A stretch of DNA of 64,000 bases. Source: Desulfosarcina ovata subsp. ovata. Lineage in GTDB: Bacteria; Desulfobacterota; Desulfobacteria; Desulfobacterales; Desulfosarcinaceae. The notes beneath the pieces are model-generated. The model was given only the letters and a program-made list of their open reading frames with translations. It made no database searches and was not told the origin of the DNA. Location: assembly GCF_009689005.1 (NCBI RefSeq), contig NZ_AP021879.1:2294001-2358000 (forward strand), in the 5' to 3' direction. Below, one piece after another: positions 11,547-18,529 of the stretch (positions are counted from its first letter, which is position 1; each line of letters starts with the position of its first letter). A program made the position numbers and the translations under genes.

Positions 11547-12113
11547 ATGTCAAACCTAAAAATTCTTGTGGTCGATGACGATCCGGTTACCCGCAGCCTT
11601 TTTACCAAACGTCTGGAGGCGGCGGAATACACTGTCCATACGGCCGAAAACGGCCTCGTGGCCGTCGAAAAGATCGGGCAGCAATTTTACGATGTGGTGC
11701 TCACCGATCTGATGATGCCCGGCGGTGTGGACGGCATCGGCGTTTTGGAAGCATCCAAACAGAACAACATAAAAACCGAGGTTATCCTGATCACCGCCCA
11801 CGCCTCGGTCAACAATGCCATTGAGGCCATGAAAAAAGGTGCTGTGGATTACCTGCAGAAACCCATCAACTTTGATGAGCTTTTCCTGCGTCTGGACAAA
11901 ATCCACAACCTGAAAATGCTCGTCAAGAATGCCAGCGATCTTCGAGAGGCCATGGACGTGACCGAAAAGACCTCTGCGGAAACCATTCAGGATCTTGAAA
12001 TCACAGTGGCCGAATTAAAGCAGCGCATGGATGCGATCAAAGCAGCACTGATGAAAGCCGACGTGGATGCGGCGACCCGTATCCGTCTGGCGATCGAGGC
12101 CCTGTCCAAATAG
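11547..12113 (+). CDS. Stand-alone response regulator with C-terminal coiled coil
   Basis: A 188-residue receiver protein closing the che operon. The receiver (residues 1-125) has acidic residues in VVDDDP, phospho-acceptor D54 (LTDLMMPGG), the T/A switch position (LITAHAS) and lysine in YLQKPINFDEL. Residues from about 130 onward (LREAMDVTEKTSAETIQDLEITVAELKQRM) are predicted helical and heptad-like, suggesting dimerisation. There is no DNA-binding or enzymatic domain. With no CheY in the window, this protein or the CheA receiver is the likely kinase output; that is inference. Its receiver resembles the NtrC family more than CheY. Confidence 0.82.
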   Translation: MSNLKILVVDDDPVTRSLFTKRLEAAEYTVHTAENGLVAVEKIGQQFYDVVLTDLMMPGGVDGIGVLEASKQNNIKTEVILITAHASVNNAIEAMKKGAVDYLQKPINFDELFLRLDKIHNLKMLVKNASDLREAMDVTEKTSAETIQDLEITVAELKQRMDAIKAALMKADVDAATRIRLAIEALSK

Positions 12114-12206
12114 GCGCGCCCGCCGGTTTGATTTCCCTGGCGCGCCGGTTGGCCCCTGTTTTTCTCGGTGCAACCGGCTTTCATCAACCATACCAACGAC
12201 TTCTCC

Positions 12207-13331
12207 ATGGAATCCGTTACCCGCTATCTGGACTGGCTGATTTCGTTTTTCGGAACCGAAGCGTCCCTGTCTAAAAGTGCCGCCAGCGCCGCGTTAACGA
12301 TTCTGGCCGGTACGATCTTCTGGTTTATCGCCAAGCGCATCCTGACCCTTTTGGAAAACAACGCCGATCTGCTGAAACGCATTCAGGTAAAACGGGAACT
12401 GTTTGCCGTTTTACGCAAAATCACCGGCATTGTTCTGATCTGGATGGTGGGGGTGATCTGGATCCGGCTGTTCCACATCACGGCCGTTGAAAAAATGTTC
12501 CACGCGGTCTTGATCGTCATTGCCGCCACGCCGATCAAGTCCCTGCTGCTGATTGTCCTGGGTTATCTGGAACAGAACCTGGCCGCACGCACGGAAACCA
12601 ACCTGGACAACATCGTCATCGATTTGCTCAACAAATTTTCCGGGGCCATCGTCTATGCAACGGCCGTGGTCATCGCCCTTGACGTCATGGGTGTCAACGT
12701 CATGCCGTTTATTGCCGGTGCCGGGGTCATGGGCGTCGCCGTCGGTTTTGCCGCCAAAGACACCCTCTCCAATCTCATTGCCGGGATTCTCCTGATCATC
12801 GACCGTCCCTTTGAAATCGGGGATCGCATCGAGGTATGGAGTGCACCGGCCGGAAGTGCCACATGGGGGGACGTGATCGATATCGGGTTGCGGGCGACAC
12901 GGATCAAGACCACGGACAATATCGTGGTCATTATTCCCAACAACGAAATCATGACCCGGGACATTGTCAACTACACCATTCTCTCTTCGTCCATCCGTGT
13001 GCGTGTCAATATCGGTATTGCCTATGACGCGGACATTGCCAAAGCCAAACAACTGATCATCCGGGCGGCGCAAACGGCCGACTGGATCCTTGCCCATCCG
13101 GCCCCCAAGGTGGTCGTCCGAAATTTTGGCGACTCCTCCGTCGGCCTTCAGCTGCGGGTATGGATTCAGGATGCCCGCAAGCGCATGGACACCATCTCCC
13201 ATGTGACGGACACGGTAAAGACCGTGTTTGATCAAAACGGCATTGAAATTCCCTACCCCAAACGGGACATCACCATTGTCCGACACCCGCCAGTCCCATC
13301 GCGACCGAAAAAAGATACGCCGGCCCCTTGA
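12207..13331 (+). CDS. MscS-family mechanosensitive channel
   Basis: Small-conductance mechanosensitive channel-like protein, 374 residues, predicted to release solutes on hypo-osmotic shock. Four hydrophobic stretches precede the pore region; the pore helix and start of the beta domain are seen in MPFIAGAGVMGVAVGFAAKDTLSNLIAGILLIIDRPFEIGDRIEV, residues rich in Gly/Ala as in MscS TM3, followed by the TRIKTTDNIVVIIPNNEIM beta-domain motif. The C-terminal alpha/beta domain ends with a proline/lysine tail. An in-frame GTG at 12168 would extend it by 13 residues; neither start has a good ribosome site, and the ATG is preferred. It may be a separate unit from the che genes. Confidence 0.88.
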   Translation: MESVTRYLDWLISFFGTEASLSKSAASAALTILAGTIFWFIAKRILTLLENNADLLKRIQVKRELFAVLRKITGIVLIWMVGVIWIRLFHITAVEKMFHAVLIVIAATPIKSLLLIVLGYLEQNLAARTETNLDNIVIDLLNKFSGAIVYATAVVIALDVMGVNVMPFIAGAGVMGVAVGFAAKDTLSNLIAGILLIIDRPFEIGDRIEVWSAPAGSATWGDVIDIGLRATRIKTTDNIVVIIPNNEIMTRDIVNYTILSSSIRVRVNIGIAYDADIAKAKQLIIRAAQTADWILAHPAPKVVVRNFGDSSVGLQLRVWIQDARKRMDTISHVTDTVKTVFDQNGIEIPYPKRDITIVRHPPVPSRPKKDTPAP

Positions 13332-13401
13332 TTATTTAAACAAATCAGCATAGTCTTTATGTTTTTGAAATTTTCAGGAATGGTCTGATCGGAACGCAGT
13401 C

Positions 13402-14082
13402 ATGAAATTATCCATGAAAACGGTGGCCGGAGCACTGGATCTTCCGGTATCAACGCTGGAACGGTGGATTCGCCAGGGAAGAATTCCCATTCAGCGTAGC
13501 GGCAGGGATGTGATTTTCGCCCAGCCCGCGCTGGAGAAATGGGCGGCCACCCACAACCTGCCTTTTTCCCTGGATGAAACGCCGCCGGTCCATCTGCTCC
13601 CGGCACCCCTTGAATCCCTGGCGTCGGCCATGCAACGGGGCAAGGTCTATCATCACGTGGACGGACAAGATGCCACCAGCGCCCTTAAATCGGCTGTCGC
13701 TTGTATGGACGTTCTCCCGTCCGGCATAGGAGAAGAACTATTCAACAAGCTGATCGAACGGGAGCAGTTGGCCTCCACCGGCATCGGCAACGGGATTGCC
13801 ATCCCCCATCCCCGGGACCCGCTTTCCCAGCCGCCTGGGCAGGCAATCATCAGCACCTGTTTTCTGGAACGTCCGGTTGATTTCAACGCCATCGATGATC
13901 GGCCGGTATTTGTCCTCTTCCTGCTGATCAGCCCGACAGTCAAGCTCCACCTGCATCTGCTCTCCAGGCTGTCCTATTGTATCCGGGACAGGGAATTCGT
14001 GCGGTTTTTAAAGGCCCAGCCCGAAGCGGCAGCGCTTTTCTCCCGGGTTTCATCCGCTGAAATGCAGTTGGACGACATCTGA
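13402..14082 (+). CDS. HTH (excisionase-type) - PTS EIIA(Ntr) fusion protein
   Basis: A 226-residue regulatory fusion. Residues 1-55 form a MerR/excisionase-type helix-turn-helix (MKTVAGALDLPVSTLERWIRQGRIP...). Residues 80-220 form a PTS fructose/nitrogen-type EIIA domain with the phosphorylatable histidine in GIGNGIAIPHPRDP and the LFLLISPTVKLHLHLLSRLSY motif. EIIA(Ntr) proteins are phosphorylated by NPr/EI-Ntr and act by binding partners; the DNA-binding head suggests a direct effect on transcription or on localisation. No other PTS component is in the window. It ends 14 bp before the repeat element at 14097. Confidence 0.8.
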   Translation: MKLSMKTVAGALDLPVSTLERWIRQGRIPIQRSGRDVIFAQPALEKWAATHNLPFSLDETPPVHLLPAPLESLASAMQRGKVYHHVDGQDATSALKSAVACMDVLPSGIGEELFNKLIEREQLASTGIGNGIAIPHPRDPLSQPPGQAIISTCFLERPVDFNAIDDRPVFVLFLLISPTVKLHLHLLSRLSYCIRDREFVRFLKAQPEAAALFSRVSSAEMQLDDI

Positions 14083-14096
14083 CCACCATGAATTTC

Positions 14097-14201
14097 ATAG
14101 CGTTTAAGATAATGTTTTTGGGCTGCGTTATCGGTCGTCGCGGTATGGGTTATACAGCTTCCTCCCTCTGGCCTTGCCAAAAACATTATCTTAAACGCTA
14201 T
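14097..14201. repeat. 105-bp palindromic intergenic element, copy 1 (intact)
   Basis: Perfect 25-bp inverted ends (14097-14121 and 14177-14201), each containing GTTTAAGATAATGTTTTTGG or its complement, flank a 55-bp core with GGCTGCGTTATCGGTC and CTTCCTCCCTCTGGCCTTG. TA dinucleotides stand near both outer ends. It fills most of the space between the HTH-EIIA and ClC genes; its right arm ends 11 bp before the ClC ATG, which lacks a normal ribosome site. Other copies: 54785-54889 (intact, opposite orientation), 29693-29804 (decayed), and half copies at 49686-49718 and 51714-51751. Confidence 0.9.
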
Positions 14202-14212
14202 AGCTGCTTCCC

Positions 14213-15943
14213 ATGATACGTTTTTTTAAAATGCTGAAATACCCCGGCAATTGGTCCCTGTTCAGATCGGACGACCGTTTGCTGCTGATTGTCTTCGCCG
14301 TGATTGTCGGTATTTGCAGCGGTATCGCGGCCCTTTTGTTGAATCGCGGCCTGGAATCGATGCTCGAGTGGCTGCACCATTATCGGATTTACTGGTGGGC
14401 GGTTTTCCTTCCTGGTGTCGGTGCCGCCCTCTCGTCCCTGTTTCTCGATAAAATCGTCAACGAAGGCGCCGGCCACGGCGTACCTGAAGTCATTTACGCG
14501 GTCTCCCGTTATGGGGGGCTTTTGCGCCTGCGATCCAGTTTCTCAAGGCTGATCTCAAGCTGCCTGACCATCGGTAGCGGTGGATCGGCCGGCCCCGAAG
14601 CGCCCGTTGTGATGAGCGGTGCCGCCATCGGGTCGAACATCGCCCAGGCCTTCTCCCTTAACGATCGCCAACGGGTTGCCCTGGTGGGTTGTGGTGCGGC
14701 CGGCGCTATTGCAGCCATCTTCAATGCCCCGATTTCAGGGATGGTCTTCGCCGTCGAAGTGGTTCTCGGCGAGTGGAGCACCATGAACATTATCCCCATC
14801 GCCATCGCCGCCGTGGCCGGCACGGAAATCAGCCGGATGCTCAAGGGCAACCAGATTGTTTTCGCCCACCGGGATTTCAATATCCAGTTCAATGATATCC
14901 TGGCCTGCGTGGGCCTGGCCATTTTCTGTGCCGTGGCCTCCATCCTCCTGACCCGCGTCCTGCGCACCCTGCATCATGCGTCAACACACGTTTCCGTACC
15001 GGTATGGGTACGTGCATTCATGGGCGGCAGCATGGTCGGCTGCATCGGCTATTTTCTGCCCTACGTCCTCGGCGAAGGTTACCACTCCATCCGCTCGGCC
15101 ATTGAGGGCGGCTTTCCGGCCGGGTTGTTGCTGGTCACGGGCATTACCCTGGTGAAAATCGTTGTCACCTCCCTAACCCTGGGATGGGGCGGATCCGGCG
15201 GCATTTTCGCCCCCTGCCTGGTAATCGGTGCATTCGTGGGCCTCAGTTTTCATCGCCTGATCGCAACGATCTGGCCGTCGGTTCTCTGGGTCAACGAAGG
15301 CTGCTTTGCCCTTCTCGGCATGGCCGGCCTGATCAGCGGCATTCTGCAGGCACCGCTGACCGGTATTTTTCTGATTATCGAAATCACCGGCGGTTATGAA
15401 GTCATTCTGCCGCTGATCGTCGTCTCGGCCATCGCCACCACCCTCTGCCATTATATTGAACCGGCATCCTTCTATCTGAAAGATCTCGTGGAGCAGGGTC
15501 AGTTGCTGCGCCCGGGAACCGATGCCCGGGTATTGACCGACCTGAGCATCGAGGAACTTCTCGAGACCGATTGCATCAGTGTCCATCCCGATATGCGCCT
15601 AGCCGAATTCATCGACATTGTCAAAGCCTCCCACCGCAATTACTTTCCCGTGGAAGACCGGCGCAACGGCAGATTTCTTGGAATGATCCAACTAGATGAT
15701 ATCCGCCCCTACCTGTTCGATTCGGCCATGCACCACGCCGTGCTGACCGGCCAGTTGATGAATACCCGGATAAAAACCGCGTCCTTGTACGACGATTTGG
15801 CCGACGTCCTTCAGAAAATGGACGACGGCCGGTTTTTCAGCATGCCGGTGGTGTCGGACGGGCGCTTCCAGGGGATGATTTCCAAAGCCACACTGCTGGA
15901 TCGCTACCGCAAAGAACTGATGGTCCAGACCGGCCGAACGTAA
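14213..15943 (+). CDS. ClC-family chloride channel/transporter with CBS pair
   Basis: A 576-residue integral membrane protein of the ClC family, followed by a cytoplasmic CBS pair. Selectivity-filter motifs are visible: GSGGSAGPEAPV (the GSGIP/GREGP region), GCGAAGAIAAIFNAPISGMVFAVE, and the C-terminal GWGGSGGIFAPCLVIGAF and ISGILQAPLTGIFLIIEITGGYEV. CBS domains cover about 450-570 (TDCISVHPDMRLAEFIDIVKAS...; ending GMISKATLLDRYR), likely a nucleotide-sensing site. Whether it is a channel or a Cl-/H+ exchanger is unclear. The ATG at 14213 follows a repeat element and no Shine-Dalgarno site is seen; an in-frame ATG at 14231 is possible. A Usp gene follows. Confidence 0.9.
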   Translation: MIRFFKMLKYPGNWSLFRSDDRLLLIVFAVIVGICSGIAALLLNRGLESMLEWLHHYRIYWWAVFLPGVGAALSSLFLDKIVNEGAGHGVPEVIYAVSRYGGLLRLRSSFSRLISSCLTIGSGGSAGPEAPVVMSGAAIGSNIAQAFSLNDRQRVALVGCGAAGAIAAIFNAPISGMVFAVEVVLGEWSTMNIIPIAIAAVAGTEISRMLKGNQIVFAHRDFNIQFNDILACVGLAIFCAVASILLTRVLRTLHHASTHVSVPVWVRAFMGGSMVGCIGYFLPYVLGEGYHSIRSAIEGGFPAGLLLVTGITLVKIVVTSLTLGWGGSGGIFAPCLVIGAFVGLSFHRLIATIWPSVLWVNEGCFALLGMAGLISGILQAPLTGIFLIIEITGGYEVILPLIVVSAIATTLCHYIEPASFYLKDLVEQGQLLRPGTDARVLTDLSIEELLETDCISVHPDMRLAEFIDIVKASHRNYFPVEDRRNGRFLGMIQLDDIRPYLFDSAMHHAVLTGQLMNTRIKTASLYDDLADVLQKMDDGRFFSMPVVSDGRFQGMISKATLLDRYRKELMVQTGRT

Positions 15944-16007
15944 TCACACGGGACAACTCCTGAGGCGGGGAGGATGAGTGGAGAAGTAAAAACAAAGGAG
16001 ACCAATT

Positions 16008-16835
16008 ATGGCACAAAAACTCTTTCACATATTCCGGAATACGCCACTGGGTCGCGAAACCCTGCTTCAGTCCATCTATTTCTGCCAAAAGATGGGCGTA
16101 CTCCCCACGGTTTACATCCCTGAATCAACCAAGTTTTTGATGTATTTCGAAAATGACGTGGTTCAGGTGGATCTGGATCCGTCCTACCTCACGGACCCCA
16201 AGACGGCCATCGCCCACGCCTCCGATCTGCTGGAAGCGGTCAAGATCAGGCCTGAATTTTTCACCCCGAAGAACTATACGGCGTCGACGCTCCCCGACAT
16301 TCCCACCAGTTTCGAGTTCATGTGTTGCCCGCGGAGCATCAGCGATCTCTCTTCAAAAATCGGTTTGGGCTATATCGGACCAAGGGTCCGGCGGATCATC
16401 CAATCGGCCCGTTTCCCGGTCCTCATTACCAGCCCGGTGTACAAGCCCTGGCAGAGTGTCGCCGTTTTCTTCGGCGGTTCGACCAACGCTGTCAACGCCC
16501 TGCGTCTGGGCATCCGCATAGCAAATAGAACCGGCCTCGGCCTGAACCTTTACACCCAGGTTGGAAAACAGCCGGCCGATGCCTATCGGCGCATCGTCCG
16601 GAAGGAGGATCTGTCAGTACCGCTGAACAATGTCCTCGGTGACTGGACCTTTTTTGAAAAAGGCCGTTTCGAAGACAATTTATTCAGTGTGCCCCACGAT
16701 GCGCTGGTCGTGCTCGGCGCCTACGGCCACGGAATTATCCGGGATATCATGTTCGGCAGCATGATGGAGAAAATTCAATCCACCATCTCCAACAACCTGT
16801 TGATCGCCGGCCCCAAATACACGGTTGCCGGCTGA
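16008..16835 (+). CDS. UspA-like universal stress family protein
   Basis: A 275-residue protein with a Usp-type C-terminal half. The segment around VAVFFGGSTNAVNALRLGIRIANRTGLGLNLYTQV resembles a Usp start, and the end LVVLGAYGHGIIRDIMFGSMMEKIQSTISNNLLIAGP matches the Usp ATP-loop form G-x2-G-x9-G-[S/T]. The N-terminal half is a divergent domain that may be a second, degenerate Usp unit (ISDLSSKIGLGYIGPRVRRIIQSARFPVLIT echoes the same ending). A strong site (AAAGGAGACC) precedes the ATG. It follows the ClC gene by 64 bp, suggesting joint expression. Confidence 0.75.
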   Translation: MAQKLFHIFRNTPLGRETLLQSIYFCQKMGVLPTVYIPESTKFLMYFENDVVQVDLDPSYLTDPKTAIAHASDLLEAVKIRPEFFTPKNYTASTLPDIPTSFEFMCCPRSISDLSSKIGLGYIGPRVRRIIQSARFPVLITSPVYKPWQSVAVFFGGSTNAVNALRLGIRIANRTGLGLNLYTQVGKQPADAYRRIVRKEDLSVPLNNVLGDWTFFEKGRFEDNLFSVPHDALVVLGAYGHGIIRDIMFGSMMEKIQSTISNNLLIAGPKYTVAG

Positions 16836-16855
16836 AAAGAACCAAGGAGAACCGT

Positions 16856-17131
16856 ATGCAGGCAGACCATATAGAACCGACCATGAGCCAGAAAATATTT
16901 TCCATGAATCTTGCCGTCGAAACCGTATCCTTGTATTTGTTGTGCTGCGCCGTGGCAGACGCCGGCGCCCCGGTTACCGTGGACGCACTGACCGACAAGT
17001 GGAACGACAGCATCGGTTCCCTGGAGCAGGAACTCAACCGGCTGGAAGAAAGGAATATTATTCAAAAAGACGATGCCGGCGGATCGACATCCCGAAGGTA
17101 CAAAATTGTTGCAGAGAAAAACTGGCGCTGA
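16856..17131 (+). CDS. Small protein, possible winged-helix fold
   Basis: A 91-residue protein I do not recognise. The middle (PVTVDALTDKWNDSIGSLEQELNRLEERNIIQKDD) followed by a strand-like end (SRRYKIVAEKNW) resembles the recognition helix and wing of small winged-helix proteins. The N-terminal segment (LAVETVSLYLLCCAVADAG) is hydrophobic and could be a helix packing in the core. An AAGGAG site precedes the ATG, 20 bp after the Usp gene, so it is probably in the ClC-Usp operon and may regulate it. That role is inference. Confidence 0.6.
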   Translation: MQADHIEPTMSQKIFSMNLAVETVSLYLLCCAVADAGAPVTVDALTDKWNDSIGSLEQELNRLEERNIIQKDDAGGSTSRRYKIVAEKNWR

Positions 17132-17192
17132 TTGCGGCAGGCGCCACAAGATTCTGCGGCCGCCATGCATCGCCAAACCGACTATCCGGCGG

Positions 17193-17597
17193 CTATTTCG
17201 GTTTGGGGGTCATTTTCTTCTTTACACAGGCAAGAATCTGCCGGTCGTCCAGCGCGGTGTTCATCCCGGGGCAGGATGCGGCCATGGCCCGCCAGTTGTT
17301 CACATCCGCAAGAACACCGGGGATAAATGGCCACTGCCGGCACATCCAGGGCTTGACCGGATGGATGGTGCAGACTTTGTCCCAGAAGATGCAGTAGCCA
17401 TTGTCGCCCTGGGCAATGACGCGTTTCGATCCCGACCGCTGGGTATACCCGCGCACCAGTTCATCCTTGCCGATCTTAAGAAAACGGGCGATGGCGTCAA
17501 TGTCCCTTTCGGTCAGGTAGGTTCCGCCAAATCCTTTGCAGCAATCACCGCACAAAGTGCAGCAAAACAGTTCTTCGCAGGTTTCGTCAGATTCCAT
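17193..17597 (-). CDS. YkgJ-family cysteine-cluster protein
   Basis: A 134-residue protein of the YkgJ/UPF0153 zinc/iron-chelating family. Cysteines cluster at the N-terminus (CCTLCGDCCKGFGG) and recur in YCIFWDKVCTIHPVKPWMCRQWPF and in SCPGM and LACVKKK, the usual pattern for binding a metal or cluster. The biochemical role of the family is not established. Its start overlaps the end of recR by 11 bases, so it is the last gene of the dnaX-ybaB-recR unit. It ends convergently with the small protein at 16856. Confidence 0.82.
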   Translation of the reverse strand: MESDETCEELFCCTLCGDCCKGFGGTYLTERDIDAIARFLKIGKDELVRGYTQRSGSKRVIAQGDNGYCIFWDKVCTIHPVKPWMCRQWPFIPGVLADVNNWRAMAASCPGMNTALDDRQILACVKKKMTPKPK

Positions 17598-18186
17598 GTC
17601 GGCTCTCCATGGCGCGTTTCAAGGTTACCTGATCCACATACTTCAAATCCCCGCCCATGGGCACGCCCGATGCGATACGCGAAACGGTCACCGGCAGCGG
17701 TTCGAGGATGCCGGCAATGTAGGCGGCGGTGGATTCCCCTTCCACGTTGGTTCCGGTTGCTATAATGATCTCCCGGATCGCCTCTTTTTCAACCCGATCG
17801 ACCAGCTGGGCAATTTTGATATCGTCAGGACCGATGCCGTCCATGGGGGACAGCACCCCGCCAAGAATGTGATAGCGCCCGTTGAACGCGCCGGACTTTT
17901 CAATGGAGGCCATGTCCGCCGGCTGTTCCACCACACAGATCAGTCCGTTCTCACGGGCGGGATCGTTGCAGATGCGGCACAGGGTATCGTCACTGAGCGC
18001 AAAGCAGCGCTGGCACAGCCGCAGCTTCTTTTTCAGATCCACGATATTTCTGGCCAGCTGATGGGCTTCATCGGCCGGCTGCTGCAGAATGTGCATGGCC
18101 AGCCGTTCGGCGGTCTTCTGGCCGATTCCCGGCAGCCGGGCCAGGCTGCGGATCAGATTCTTGATGGAAACAGGGTAGTAATCCAT
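17587..18186 (-). CDS. recR: Recombination mediator protein RecR
   Basis: Ring-forming component of the RecFOR pathway that helps load RecA at single-strand gaps. It has 199 residues, the normal length: N-terminal HhH motif (LARLPGIGQKTAERLAMHIL), a C4 zinc finger (CQRCFALSDDTLCRIC), and a Toprim domain with CVVEQPADMASIEKS and the GRYHILGGVLSPMDGIGPDDI signature, ending with a Walker-like C-terminal tail. It lies 19 bp after ybaB and overlaps the ykgJ-type gene. The dnaX-ybaB-recR order is widely conserved. Confidence 0.95.
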   Translation of the reverse strand: MDYYPVSIKNLIRSLARLPGIGQKTAERLAMHILQQPADEAHQLARNIVDLKKKLRLCQRCFALSDDTLCRICNDPARENGLICVVEQPADMASIEKSGAFNGRYHILGGVLSPMDGIGPDDIKIAQLVDRVEKEAIREIIIATGTNVEGESTAAYIAGILEPLPVTVSRIASGVPMGGDLKYVDQVTLKRAMESRHGI

Positions 18187-18205
18187 GGGGATCGAAGGTG
18201 ACCGA

Positions 18206-18523
18206 TTACATGAGCCCGGGAATCTTCATCCCGCCGGTAAGTTTACCCATCTCCGAGGAGACCATCTCCTGGGCTTTGGCCAGTGCATCGTTGACGGCGG
18301 CCAGGACCAGGTCCTCGAGCATTTCCACGTCATCCGGATCAACCACTTCCTTTTCGATCTTGATCGAGACGATCTGCTGTGAACCATTGGCCACCACCGT
18401 AATCATTCCACCGCCGGCTGTGGTTTCAACGGTTTTGCCGGCCAGTTCCTCCTGCATGCGCATCATCTTGGATTGAAGTTTCTGGGCCTGCTTCATCATG
18501 TTTCCCATGCCCTTCATCGGCAT
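18206..18523 (-). CDS. YbaB/EbfC-family nucleoid-associated protein
   Basis: A 105-residue DNA-binding protein of the YbaB/EbfC family, which forms dimers shaped like tweezers and binds DNA with little sequence preference. The N-terminus is helical with repeated Met/Gln ([22 protein letters not shown]), then the conserved [31 protein letters not shown] strand region and the [22 protein letters not shown] helix. It is located between dnaX and recR with only 6 bp to dnaX. Confidence 0.93.
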   Translation of the reverse strand: MPMKGMGNMMKQAQKLQSKMMRMQEELAGKTVETTAGGGMITVVANGSQQIVSIKIEKEVVDPDDVEMLEDLVLAAVNDALAKAQEMVSSEMGKLTGGMKIPGLM

Positions 18524-18529
18524 TTCCTC

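Noticed and set aside
12113..12146. Repeated GGCGCGCC palindromes after the response regulator
   Set aside because: Two self-complementary 8-mers can pair, but no T-run follows and the gap to the MscS gene is short; too weak to call a terminator.
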